64,000 nt of DNA from Aplectana chamaeleonis (taxonomy: Eukaryota > Nematoda > Chromadorea > Rhabditida > Cosmocercidae), in NCBI GenBank assembly GCA_029168955.1, contig JAPDOI010000186.1, positions 372,001 through 436,000 on the forward strand, given 5' to 3'. Positions 33,095 through 43,130 of the stretch are shown in pieces. Each line of letters starts with the position of its first letter. The first letter of the stretch is position 1. Below the pieces are notes generated by a model, which saw only the letters and a list, made by a program, of their open reading frames with translations, was not told the origin of the DNA and searched no databases. The translations under genes were made by a program, and so were the position numbers.

Positions 33095-33990
33095 CTTGAT
33101 AAGGAGACCCTAGCTACCCACCAGATAACTGTCTAGGGAGCAGTAGTGGCAGGATTTCGGGCGGCAGCCAAGTGTGCGCATTGTAGGTTACCATTGCTGC
33201 CGTGTTTGGCTATTAGCTTTCAATTGTCAGGATGAGTTTTGTGTGTACTTTCGACGCCTTCTCTCATTTTCATTCCTTCAATCTTTTTTGCTGACCATTC
33301 ACTGATATGGACATGCACCGTAGTGCATGTCTGAGATAGGCAAAACTAGCCTCGCGAAAGCGAAGCTAGTTTCACGAGTTTCTCCCAGATGATTGGATGA
33401 TTTCGATTTTCCGGTGGATCAATTCCTTGTGTTGGGTGGCCGCTTCTTGAATTCCGATGCGAGCGATCTCAGTGATCATCTTCCGGTCTTGAGTGATTAT
33501 GCGATGGGATAGCCGCTACGCGCTGGACGACACAAGTTTCTTCATAATACGGTTTCGCTTCGCCAATGTCGTATTCTATATCATCACATGACAGAAATGG
33601 CACGCTTCCACCTTGAACATTGGAACACCACATCGTATGGTCATCCCCTGTCCTTTCGCAAACATCTCCTCACATGATCATTGTCTTCGGGTTTCTTCGA
33701 AACCTTTGAAGACCTTGAACAGTAATAGCCGAGCAGGGCAACAAAGTTTAAACCGGTCGGGAAAATTGGTGTTCTCTGGAATAATGCAGTCGCGAATTGG
33801 ACACGGCAGCTGTACAAGAATAGAGTTTTTAGGCAAACAACACAACAACATCAACAATGCCATCATAACGCGCTTGTTACCGCAGCGTCAACGATGCCGA
33901 CCTCGATGAGCCACAAAGCGTTGAAAGGGAGGCGAGAAAATAAAACTGATAGTTGCATGAGAGGCAAGAAGGAAGAAAACATTATGTATC
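33095..33990. other. Stretch without a supported gene; one hairpin
   Basis: At 33,343-33,372 there is a hairpin AAACTAGCCTCGC-GAAA-GCGAAGCTAGTTT with one bulge. A plus frame at 33,613-33,909 lacks any support. Nothing else seen. Confidence 0.45.
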
Positions 33991-33999
33991 AGCCTGAAG

Positions 34000-35610
34000 A
34001 ATGAAAAATTGGCCCAGGACGCGAAAATGTGGCGAGGGTCGGGCTCCCCGGAGTGGCCCTCTGCAGCCTAAGGCATAGTGCATATTTTCCGCGACGCGCG
34101 AGCGCAACAGTGCATATTAGCGATATCGATTTCCGGTCGATATAGATGACAATCATTATGTCACGTTGCTCGTCGCGGGAAGTATGCACTAGGCCTAAGG
34201 CCGGGACCATACTTCCCGTTGGTTCGGGGTTAAATTTAGTGAGTGCCATTGCGGACTCGCGCTGCGAACACGCGACACATCGGTTGCGTGAGAGCTTGCC
34301 CGCCTGCCCTCTTCAGCTGATCATGTAAGTTTTTCAAACTCTTAGTTTTTCCTATTTCTCACGTCATTTTTCAACAGCTTTTGATCTTTAAATGCTGCGT
34401 TTGTCATATAAGGACCGTTCGCTAAAGCTTTAATTTCAGGAATTGCGAGAGTAATCGGCCTCGGAATCCTCAACAACAACAAAAAAATTGGGCATGACCG
34501 TTTAGGAAAAACGGTTCTAGAGAAGTAAAACAACAAAAGCATACAGCATTAAAGGCAGCAGACACGCTCAAAAATGATATCAATTTTATGGATTAAACTG
34601 AAGGTCTGAAGCTGTTAGTATTCAGAAATAACGAAAAAGACGAAAACAAATCGACGGAAATTAAGATATAACGGTACGTTCTATATTGGCCCAGAAATGG
34701 ACAAGTTGTACGGCACTGGCTGAAATAGCGGAGCTAGCAACAAATTTGTTGGGATAACGATGCTAATGTACTCGTACGGCCCTTTCTGGAACGCTTACGC
34801 CGTTAGAAGCCTAAAAAGTAGTCTAAAGTGGCCGCAATCGAGCATTGAATACCTGTATGGAGGGGCGGAGTCCGTATCGATGGGCGGAGCAAGGATGATT
34901 TCGTGACTGTTTACGGCTCAAATACGGTCATCTGCACTCGTTTTTAATGCTCGCAACTTCGTGAGGGCTCTTCTAGGGCCTGCACGACCCCACTAATGTA
35001 GCTATCTCAAAAACTTTTTCGAGCGTGTCTGCTGCCTTTAAAGCAGCTCCGAACAAAAAAGAATTCAAATGAAACAAAACACAATGAGGGAATTTCTTAG
35101 AGATTCGGATCGGCCTAAACAATAGAAAAATTCTGGAAAGATTTACGATCAATGAAAATCTTGCTAGGGGAGTCAAAAGTCAGTAGCGAACACTAAATAG
35201 AGGTTCTGATTGGGTATCACCCCGAAATAATAAAATCTTCGAAAATTAGCAGTTCATATTCGTTGAAGACGATTCCCGCTATGTCTGAAATCAACACATT
35301 ACCAGACGACAATAATGTAACAAACGTGAGGTTTACAGACCCGGAACTGAAAAAATGTGAAAAACAATGGAAACCATGAAAATTGAGGAAAACAGCTCAT
35401 GATCAGCTGATGAGGGGCGGGCGCGGAAGCTCGTGAAAAATCGATGTGTCGCGCGCTCGCAGCGCAAGTCCACAATAACACACATTAAAATTAATTCCAA
35501 ACCAGTGGATATATCAGGCATATCGATTTTCGGTCGATATGGTTGGTAAACATTGCGTCGCATCGCTCGTCGCTGGAAGTATGATCCCGACCTAAAAGTG
35601 GTGCGAGGGG
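34000..35610. mobile_element. Inverted-terminal block, copy 1 (paralogue at 61,716-64,000)
   Basis: The left terminal region (about 34,215-34,390: GGTTCGGGGTTAAATTTAGT, CGCGCTGCGAACACGCGACA, ATCAGCTGATCATG) is repeated inverted at about 35,385-35,500. Outside it, a second module (ATATCGATTTCCGGTCGATA, GCTCGTCGCGGGAAGTATG) occurs in direct orientation at 34,124-34,190 and 35,519-35,585. The interior (AGGACCGTTCGCTAAAGC; CGAACAAAAAAGAATTCAAA; AGAAAAATTCTGGAAAG) is collinear with 63,121-63,355. A TTAA MITE is inserted at 34,549-35,041. No coding capacity recognised. Confidence 0.75.
34549..35041. mobile_element. TTAA-flanked MITE (family B), copy 2
   Basis: Starts TTAAAGGCAGCAGACACGCT and ends GAGCGTGTCTGCTGCCTTTAA. 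493 bp. The paralogous block at 63.2 kb lacks it (CACACATCATAAGAGCAG), which confirms an insertion. Confidence 0.87.
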
Positions 35611-36127
35611 CTGTGACGGAGTGACACCACTAGCCTCTTCGGCCGCCATCGGATCTCATACTTGTTTCGACGAGCAGAACTCTCCAAGAAGCTTTGACCT
35701 AAACTTGGATCGATATGTGCAAGACGAAAAATGGTTTGCAGAAAGGGCAACTAAGAAGCTCTGCAGAGGTCATCAAGTAAAGGTCAACCTTGAATTCTTT
35801 GAATGAGCTGATAATTATCGGTGTAGAAGGACACGCTGGCAGAATGAGGAATAACAAAACCATTGTTTTCGATCATCATGTGACCTCCAGGGCGAGCAGA
35901 AGTCGGAAGGAAAAAATCTGTTTATGTAATCCATTATAGTGCTGACCTTTTCTAGAAAAGGTCATTCTTGGCAACTTCAAGTAAACAGATATATCTCGAA
36001 GTGTCTAGAAAGACGAATGACACAGCGTGTGAGGTCATTTCAGACCGGAACACATGCAAGAGGAAAGGGAGGTACATCGTTTTATAACATGGTGAAACTA
36101 TTAAGAGCATTAAACTTCGCTGCGTTA
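35611..36127. other. Stretch with one weak exon candidate
   Basis: At 35,686-35,777 the plus strand reads NSPRSFDLNLDRYVQDEKWF then AERATKKLCRGHQ after a GACGAGCAG acceptor-like site and before CATCAA|GTAAAG. The acceptor is poor and no neighbour exon was found. Otherwise nothing. Confidence 0.25.
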
Positions 36128-36138
36128 CCCTGAAGAGC

Positions 36139-37070
36139 GGGTGTTTCCAAATAGACACCCCTGCAGAAACGTACAACCGTCAACTAGGAAGCACTGCCTG
36201 CAGGCAACAACGAGACGCGCCATTCACGCGCAAAAATTTTTAATTGAGGCCGAGTGATGATCGCCGGTTTTTCTCATTTTTTGTGTTTTCCTCGTTTTTC
36301 CTGCTTTCTCTTCTATTGTTTTTTGTTTCTGCTGCGTGGCTACGAAGGAAAGTAGTGTTTTAGGAGGTTTCATTGCTGACTAGGGTGACGAAATCCTGAT
36401 TCGATGCCAGGGAATAATCGAAATATCATTTATGATAATTTTTCATGGAATCACTATTTCTTATCCTTATCTTTTACACCAAGCAGAAGATACAAGACTA
36501 TAGAAGAGTGGAAGAAACGGCGAAACATCAAAGATATGACATCGATCATGCCTTGAAGGCTGGAAGAATAGAGAAGCTGGAGGGACGTTTTTTTATTCAG
36601 TGTTTATAACCGTTATTAAGTACAAAGCTGCACCGTCCAATCTGGATTTCTCCTGATTCGTAGTCCAATTCGGGTTTCTACGATCAGCCCTCATTCAAGA
36701 TTGGTACTTGAATATATAAGACATTTCACCCTAACATTTTCAAGGTCTGAAAAATGGATTACATTGTTTGGCTCTGCGCCTAAAATTTCTGTTTTGAAAG
36801 CTTCAAGATTAAAAAAAGTTTTTTTGCTGACTAAAATGTTAGATGTGTCATAATCTGAGCATTTCCTCCCTAAAACGTTGACACAAGAGTAATTCATAGT
36901 GATCCGTTGTGAAAAACACTTCTGCGCTAGAGATCCTTGAGAACAACTTCCTATCCAGTGACTTCGTATTTTGGAAAATGCGCGTATGGTATGGTGCACG
37001 TGGGCCGTAGCTGCGGACACATCGGACTTGACGGTTGTACATTTCTGCAGGGGTGTCCAGCTACCGACAG
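36139..37070. mobile_element. Unclassified element with 28-bp subterminal inverted repeats and an 11-bp flanking direct repeat
   Basis: The subterminal inverted repeat is at 36,154-36,181 (GACACCCCTGCAGAAACG then TACAACCGTC) and 37,030-37,057 (its complement with one mismatch). The 11-mer CCCTGAAGAGC flanks the unit on both sides (36,128-36,138 and 37,071-37,081). The outermost bases form small hairpins (GGGTGT..ACACCC on the left). An 11-bp duplication fits none of the common cut-and-paste families; it could be fortuitous. It contains the exon-like frame at 36,691-36,869. Confidence 0.45.
36691..36869 (-). CDS. Candidate terminal exon, unknown protein
   Basis: On the minus strand an acceptor (CAACGTTTTAG) leads into GRKCSDYDTSNILVSKKTFF then EAFKTEILGAEPNNVIHFSD and ends STNLE with TGA. 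AATAAA lies about 95 bp downstream (36,597-36,592). Composition is protein-like. It lies inside the unclassified inverted-repeat unit, so it may be part of a transposon gene instead of a host gene. Upstream, an overlapping frame reads SAEVFFTTDHYELLLCQR, which loosely recalls the end of a THAP domain but lacks the cysteines. No family assigned. Confidence 0.3.
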
Positions 37071-37081
37071 CCCTGAAGAGC

Positions 37082-38290
37082 ACGAAACACTGTGGGTGAA
37101 GCACCATCTCAAGTTATTAAGACGAATAGCGCATGAGCAAACACTACATGCAAATCAGTCAAACAACCGAATATCGTGGTATATTACACAGATTTTTCTA
37201 TATTTTCCCTTGGTCTTGAATGGGCGACAATGAGCAGTTACGGTTACTGGTCGCCTAAGTGACAAAACTGTTTACATTAGGCAAATTAGGGCCCTTTCCC
37301 TGGACTTTGTGTGTCACTTTACTGCCACCATCATCACACAGTTTTGGACACAATTCCGGAAGTTTGACAAGTTCTTGGCATTCGTGCTCAAGGACAAGCT
37401 ATTTCCTTGAACTCTACCATGTGAAGGCACAGTTTGTTTATCAGTTAGAATTAAGTTCTCAATCAAGTCACGTAACCGATGATACGAACCCACAACGAAC
37501 GTCCACTTTCAAGGTCTTCTCAGTGGTTCTATGCTCCCAGGCTCCTGTCCAAGACCTTTGGTAGTGTCTTTGATCCAAACAATGATTCATTCATTTATTT
37601 CGGGTACGCTTGTGAGGAACAAAATCGGAACAAGAAACAAAACACAAGAGACCGATGTGGTTAGTATCATAGAAACCGGGGGGAGTGGAGAGCTACGGTC
37701 GGAAGGGCAGTGGCCGACCAACACTGCAAGCTCAAGCAGAGGTGATTCGTGAGCTCCGGGTACCATCATAGTAGGTCCGCCAACCTTCCTGAGATCCACC
37801 GATGGGAGTCATCAATAATTATTTCAAACGAGAGAAGCTCTAGATGTTAGTAAGAGAACAAAAATGCAATTGGGCAACTAGCGTTAGTAACACCAACACG
37901 GTGGCTCTATCATGTGGGATCGTATCAGCTGAGCGGCTCTTGTGGAAGGCTACGAAACACCATCTAGAACATGTTTTAGGTAATAGTTGACTAAATATGC
38001 CTGGAAAGAAGAAGATCGCTTCCACCTGAATGCACCGCTTTCAAAATTGTTCCATTGTCGAATAGTTCTCGCCAGGAATGAGCTTGCATATGCCGCTGTT
38101 TTGACGTTTCCTGATCAAACACGATAGGAGTGTCCTCTAGTTGTACCTATCATAGGTGGTCTGTCGAAAAGGTCATGAAGTTTTAGATCAGATTCCTCAG
38201 TCGTCAACTTGTACATGAATACAAAGTCAGCAACCTTTCTTCGGAGGGCTAGAGCGTGGGCTCCGAGCTTTTTTAGACGTTTTTCGTGGG
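37082..38290. other. Stretch without a supported gene
   Basis: Short open frames on both strands (for example 37,259-37,564 +) lack splice sites and domains. No repeat ends seen. The gypsy integrase begins abruptly after it. Confidence 0.45.
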
Positions 38291-39098
38291 ATGTTCTAGA
38301 CTGACCTCTCCAAAGAAAACAGCGGTATGTGAAGCTTTTCTGAACCTGCTCAATGCGTTCAACTACACGCTTCGTTCAACTACACGCACATACGAACACC
38401 CCCAGTCCAATGGACAATCAGAACGTTTCCTTGATACGCTCAAACGAGGAATCAAGAAACTATCAGGGGAGGAAAGACTATCACAAGAAACGCTCAACGT
38501 TATACTGCAAACGTACAGGAGCACACCGCATGCACAACTCAACGACCGTACACCCGCAGAAGTATTCCTAGGACGGAAAATTTGTACGCGTTTGAACCTG
38601 CTATCACCGAAGCAAGAGAAGTCGACCACCGCTCTCGGAAATGAAGTGCGAAGTAAAATGAAGCAGCAGTTCGACAGAAGAAATGGAGTTGTTGATAAAG
38701 AGAACAAAGTCGGAGATATCTTTTATTCACAATCCTGGAAGAGGAATAAACCTGTAGGGGAACAAGGAAAAGTAAAACGACGACTTGGAGGAGTGAACTA
38801 CGCAGTGGAGATAAATGGAAGAATCTTTCACAAGCATGCAAATCAATTGAGAAGAAGTAATGGAAATACGACGTATTCCAAAGACGACACTTTCCTCAAG
38901 ACCTCACCTGACTTACTGGAGTTGGATGACTCATGTAATCGTGATGCCGCCGATACAGAAACAAGTGATGAAGCGAATGATTGTTATCCAGTTCCTCCAG
39001 CCGTCGAGACACCTCAAAATGAAGTACAGCCAGCGACGTTAAGAAGATCAACCAGAATGAAGAAGACGATTCAGATATATGATCCTTCTTATCTGTGA
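38290..39098 (+). pseudogene. Ty3/gypsy integrase, C-terminal part (open, 5'-truncated)
   Basis: An open frame of about 265 codons carries the integrase C-terminal catalytic region (EHPQSNGQSERFLDTLKRGI, the conserved HPQSNGQ.ER motif), then TYRSTPHAQLNDRTPAEVFL and GRKICTRLNLL, a region like the integrase C-terminal domain (GDIFYSQSW, VNYAVEINGRIFHKHANQLR) and a polar tail ending TRMKKTIQIYDPSYL. The upstream core Asp residues, RNase H and RT are missing. There is no frameshift in what remains, so loss of the 5' part is relatively recent. It is followed by an LTR and then gag of the same kind of element. Confidence 0.85.
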
Positions 39099-39140
39099 TT
39101 GTATTGTAAACTGGCCAAGGTCGTAGAACTGCTATTGTTA

Positions 39141-39307
39141 GGCCTCTTTCAGAGTGCGATCGCTGTGCGACGCGATGGCATGCTTTGAATACAGATCGAC
39201 TTGCGACGCGATCTCGATCGATGCGCATGATTATCATCCCATCGCGTCGCGCGGCGATCGAACTCTGAAAGAGGCCTTCGCGCGGCGATCGAACTCTGAA
39301 AGAGGCC
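39141..39307. mobile_element. Harbinger-like MITE with TTA duplication between integrase and LTR
   Basis: Ends GGCCTCTTTCAGAGTGCGAT and ATCGAACTCTGAAAGAGGCC are inverted, flanked by TTA on both sides (39,138-39,140 and 39,308-39,310). 167 bp. The last 31 bp (TTCGCGCGGCGATCGAACTC then TGAAAGAGGCC) are tandemly duplicated. A 3-bp TWA target duplication with GG(C/G)CC-type ends fits PIF/Harbinger. Confidence 0.75.
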
Positions 39308-39331
39308 TTAGGCGCCTTCTACTAGGGGAGG

Positions 39332-39486
39332 TGTGGTGTAAATGAAAACATGTTTACACTTTCTACTTGATTATGATAGCGGCTCTATAAAAGACCGCTC
39401 ATCTGAGTATAGTGAGTTTGTGTCTTGCTGTCTACTGGTGAAGATCAATAAATCTTCCAAGGCCACCTACTGCGGAAGACACAACA
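39332..39486 (+). mobile_element. Short LTR (about 155 bp) of a gypsy element
   Basis: Preceded by a purine tract AGGGGAGG (39,324-39,331). It starts TGTGGTGTAAATG, contains TATAAAAG (39,386) and AATAAA (39,447-39,452), and ends ACAACA. It is followed by GTGGCGATCAGGCGG, a plausible primer-binding site. TG...CA ends and promoter-polyA order fit an LTR. A second LTR was not found in the window, so the exact ends rest on these signals. Confidence 0.6.
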
Positions 39487-39529
39487 GTGGCGATCAGGCG
39501 GAGCTCAGAAGAAGACGCCGGAAGCAATG

Positions 39530-39962
39530 AATCCCGCAACCGTCATGACGATATTCAAGGAGCTCATGGATGAGCAGAGGTGACTGATGACCAGACTCCT
39601 TAGCCAAGTCAAGGCCGGAGATGGACATCGAACAGCTGGTGCAACAGACTCACTTCCGAACGTCATGGCCGCACTGAGCAACAGGATCGAGAAGTTTGTC
39701 TGCGATCCAGAAGAGGAGCTTCAGCAAATGGTTCACGAGATACAAGGATGTTTTCACCGAGGATGCAAAGAATCTGACTGAATACGCAAGAGTGCGACTA
39801 CTTAGCGAGAAGCTGGACAATGTTTCCTTCCAGAAGTACCAGAGACATCTTCTGCCAAGAGAAGTGACAGCTATTGGCTTCGAAGAAACTGTGTGTACGC
39901 TGAAACACATTTTTGAAGAGATGGAAACAATTATGGAGTCCGCTCCAGTATGTCTACCTTGA
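39530..39962 (+). pseudogene. Gypsy gag fragment, frameshifted
   Basis: Three frames in order: MNPATVMTIFKELMDEQR from 39,530; LMTRLLSQVKAGDGHR and MAALSNRIEKFVCDPEEEL; then FSKWFTRYKDVFTEDAKNLT, YARVRLLSEKLDNVSFQKYQ and FEETVCTLKHIFEE. This is the capsid-like gag domain found in nematode Ty3/gypsy elements (recognised from W-RY-D-F and L-EKLD patterns). Two frameshifts. It lies directly downstream of the LTR and putative primer-binding site, in the position of a 5' gag. Confidence 0.72.
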
Positions 39963-40145
39963 GAGCTGCGCTGCTGGATGCCAGCATCGCCGACAGAAGG
40001 CGTAGGCGGGGTCAGTGCATTCATGGGATAGTCGGGTCGCGTATCTTTCTGAGGTCCCGGATAACCCCAGATGTTTGGGAGACCATTTCGTCGAGAAATC
40101 AAATGGTCTGCAATCGGCTACGTCAAAACGAAGCTTGCCGCCTTA

Positions 40146-40766
40146 GGCCCCGGTCATAGTTGGTGCTATTTGCATCTGCATCCCCCCCGCACCCCCCGCA
40201 CCCCCAACACCCCCAACACCACCCCGGTCGATACGTATGTTTAAAATGATGGAGTGAGGTTGAGAAAATCACTCGATGCATCCAACTAGATATGACGATG
40301 ATTACGTGGCCAACAGGATTGCACCTGTTCAGAGAAATAGTGAAGGCGAGTATGGTGAAGTCACGGAGGTAGCAGTAAGGTTAGCTTTCTAGTGATACGC
40401 AATGTTTTATCATCGACCCATCCACCCGGTGATTTTCTCATCCGCCGTCATCCACGTATTGCATGGATATCGACCGCGTCGGATACATTGAGTGATTTTC
40501 TCAACCTGACTCCATCATTTTAAACATGCGTATCGACCAGGGGGGTGCGGGGGTGTTGGGGTGCGGGGGTGCGGGGGAGCGGGGGATACACCGAGTGATT
40601 TTCTCAGCTTCACCTCACCATGTTGTTCATACGTATCGACCGGGTGGGTGTTGGGGGTGTTGGGGGTGCGGGGGATACACCGAGTGATTTTGCATCCCAT
40701 TTCCAATGCATTCTGTGTGTATCGACCGGGCTGGAGGCGTCGGCTCATCCAACTATGACCGGGGCC
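40146..40766. mobile_element. Harbinger-like MITE, 621 bp, with G-rich tandem core
   Basis: Ends GGCCCCGGTCATAGTTGG and CCAACTATGACCGGGGCC are perfectly inverted over 18 bp, flanked by TTA (40,143-40,145 and 40,767-40,769). The inside holds inverted and direct units ATACACCGAGTGATTTTCTC, CGTATCGACC and G-rich runs (GGGGGTGCGGGGG, GGGTGTTGGGGGTG). Non-coding. Removal with one TTA restores the Penelope-like frame (RLSEKFEH). A single related end occurs at 48,048-48,070. Confidence 0.85.
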
Positions 40767-41274
40767 TTAGCGAAAAGTTTGAACACCTACGTGAGATAGC
40801 CACCTCACACCGCCGATCGCTCATCAAATGGGAGTCGATTCCACCGAAGAGGTGTACAATCATTGCAACGAGTCAAGTGGATAATGATGTGGAAGCAACA
40901 TTGAATCTCGGACCATCATTCGCCATAGCCCAGCCTTTTGATAAGAAAATCCTGGACTCTGTATACGCTGGCTTCAACAAATTTGCGTACCACTTGAGAT
41001 TGCGGGAGAGTAATGGTCCATATCAGGGGTGTGCATTAATGAAAAAAATTTTCGTTAAGCGTTAATCGTTAATTTTCGAGAAAAAACCGCGTTAACCCGT
41101 TAATGCGTTGATACGTTAGTTTTGCACTTCGTTAAAAATGTTCAAACCATTACTTGACCACAACGAACATCTAAAAACCACCGGAGGTCCTAGAAGAAAA
41201 ATAAAATAGACCTTCTAATGACGTCAGCAGGAAGTCGTGGAAAGCACGCAGGGCTTCAGAAGACGTAGGCGCTA

Positions 41275-41480
41275 TATTTGTTATCCGAAGATAATTTTTA
41301 GGATAATGGATCAATTCGGATAATGCCGATTTTGAATTTTCCGGATATTGGTTCGATTCAGATAATGCGCTTTTTCAAATTTTCGGATAATGAATCGATT
41401 CAGATAATGCCATTTTTCCAATGATTCGGATACGAATATCCGGTCGGATAATTCCGGTTAACTTCAGATATTTTCATAAC
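41275..41480. repeat. GGATAATG/CAGATAATG repeat, copy 1 inside the hAT element
   Basis: Alternating CGGATAATG, TTCAGATAATGC and CCGGATATTGGTTCGATTCA units. The same block recurs in direct orientation at 44,770-44,985. Possibly part of the original element body or an older internal duplication. A perfect hairpin GGTGAGCGC-GAA-GCGCTCACC follows at 41,631-41,651. 41,490-42,190 otherwise holds nothing recognised. Confidence 0.6.
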
Positions 41481-42194
41481 AAAGTTGAGGCAAAATGGTG
41501 AAAAATAAACCGGGCACTCAAGGCAAGCCTTTGAAAACATCCATAATTGAGCGAACAGTAGTCCCTCATTGCATTCGCAGCATGTTCACATACAAACTTC
41601 GATCTTCATGTATGTATGCATATTAATTGTGGTGAGCGCGAAGCGCTCACCAGATTTGGCTTTGATTCGCCATCGCGCAAACCCCTGATCTCAGTATCAG
41701 TGTCCAGAGTGAACGTAGGAAGTCCGTTCTTTTTGCATTTAATATACTTTAGAAAGTTGAATAACTGTTCAAAAAATGGTCTGGAATGGTTACCTGAGAT
41801 TCGAGAAAAATTGTCAAAACCACGTGATTTTGGTCGAAAAAAGGGTTCATCTCCTTTTTTTTCAGTTGGCGTGCATGATCTTGTTGGAACACTTATCGTT
41901 GAGCTAGAAAGCTCATTTTTGACCAGAAAGTTTGTTATGATTGCCGCTAGCTCCTGACAAAATTTGAAGTTGGTAGCTCAATTTTTGCGGGACCTCAAAA
42001 TTGAGGGTCAAGTAAGACAAAAACACGTAAACATGTTGTTATAAACCATCCGACGTTTACTCATTCGTAAAAATGAATTAATGAAATAAACACCGTCACT
42101 GATAGGCATTTGTTTAGGATTGAACGCTTCAATCAATACGGCGGGATCTTGGATGTATTTTTTGGAATGCCGCACGGTGTGAATCAAAAGAAAT

Positions 42195-42660
42195 CCCCAG
42201 AACGCCTTAGATAGTGTGCGGAACCTCAGTAGGGGTGCGCGAGACGCTGTAGAAAGTGTGCGGGACCCAAATGAGTGTGCGCAGAACGCCGTAGAAAGTG
42301 TGTGGGACCCAAATAACAGTGCGTCGGACGCCGTAGAATGTGTGTGGGACCCAAATGAGAATGCGTAGGACGCCGTAGAAAATGTGTGGGACCCAAATAA
42401 CAAAGCATCGGACGCCGTAGAAAGTGTGTGGGACCCAAATGAGAGTGCGTATGACGCCCTAGAAAATGTGTGGGACCCAAATAACAGTGCGTCGGCGCCG
42501 TAGAAAGTGTGTGGGACCCAAATGGGTGTGCGCAGTACGCCGTAGAAAGTGTGTGCGACCCAAATGAAAGTACGTTGGACGCCATAGAAACTGTTAGGTG
42601 ACTAAGTGGAAGTGAGCAAGACGCCGTAGAAAGATTGCGGGATCCAAATACAAGCACGCC
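42195..42660. repeat. 42-bp minisatellite with dimeric higher-order pattern
   Basis: About eleven units of GACGCCGTAGAAAGTGTGTG then GGACCCAAATGAGAGTGCGT. Neighbouring units alternate between ...AAATGAGAGTGCG and ...AAATAACAGTGCGTCG types, so an 84-bp dimer is the higher-order unit. A small second cluster is at 42,955-43,025. Because 42 is a multiple of three, the minus strand is open in two frames (14-residue repeats such as LGPTHFLRRPTH). There is no start context or flanking exon, so this is read as non-coding. Confidence 0.85.
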
Positions 42661-42746
42661 CATGCCGATCATTTTTTCCGCAGGGCTACCATGACCATTC
42701 TTGAACAAAACATGATAACGAACGATACCACACGCTCATATCATGC

Positions 42747-42784
42747 GGGGTATAAAAGGGGAGAGGAGCGGTATGCATTCATTC
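42747..42784 (+). promoter_or_regulatory. Core-promoter-like module, copy 1
   Basis: GGGGTATAAAAGGGGAGAGG then AGCGGTATGCATTCATTC. It aligns without gaps to 51,935-51,972 at 29 of 38 positions, with TATAAAAG and TTCATTC conserved, while the flanks do not align. A TATA box followed about 30 bp later by TCATTC would suit an initiator. No gene is recognised downstream of either copy. Confidence 0.4.
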
Positions 42785-43130
42785 ACACACCGCTCTCTTC
42801 GAGAAGCCACTGGGAAGTGGCTGAGGAGGTCGAAATTGTGCAAAGATGATTGTTGGCTATAACGATGTGCTCATATCCAGGCTGACACTTGGAAAACTTC
42901 CGACGGAGGGTTACGGTAGCCCTGCGGAAAAAATGATCGGCATGAGCGTGCTTGTGACCCAAATGGGTGTGCGCAGAACGCCGTAGAAAGTGTGCAGGAC
43001 ATCAGTGCGAGCGTGCAGGATGTCATAGAAGGGGGGGGGGGGGGAGGGCAGGGCATCAGTGGGTTTGCTTTGAATTAACACCACCAGGCATAAACCATGT
43101 TAGAAAGGAAACCTTCGGGAAAAATAAATG

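Noticed and set aside
42008..42708. Possible 14-residue repeat protein on the minus strand
   Set aside because: Two overlapping frames are open simultaneously because the minisatellite period is 42 bp; there is no start context, splice signal or conservation.
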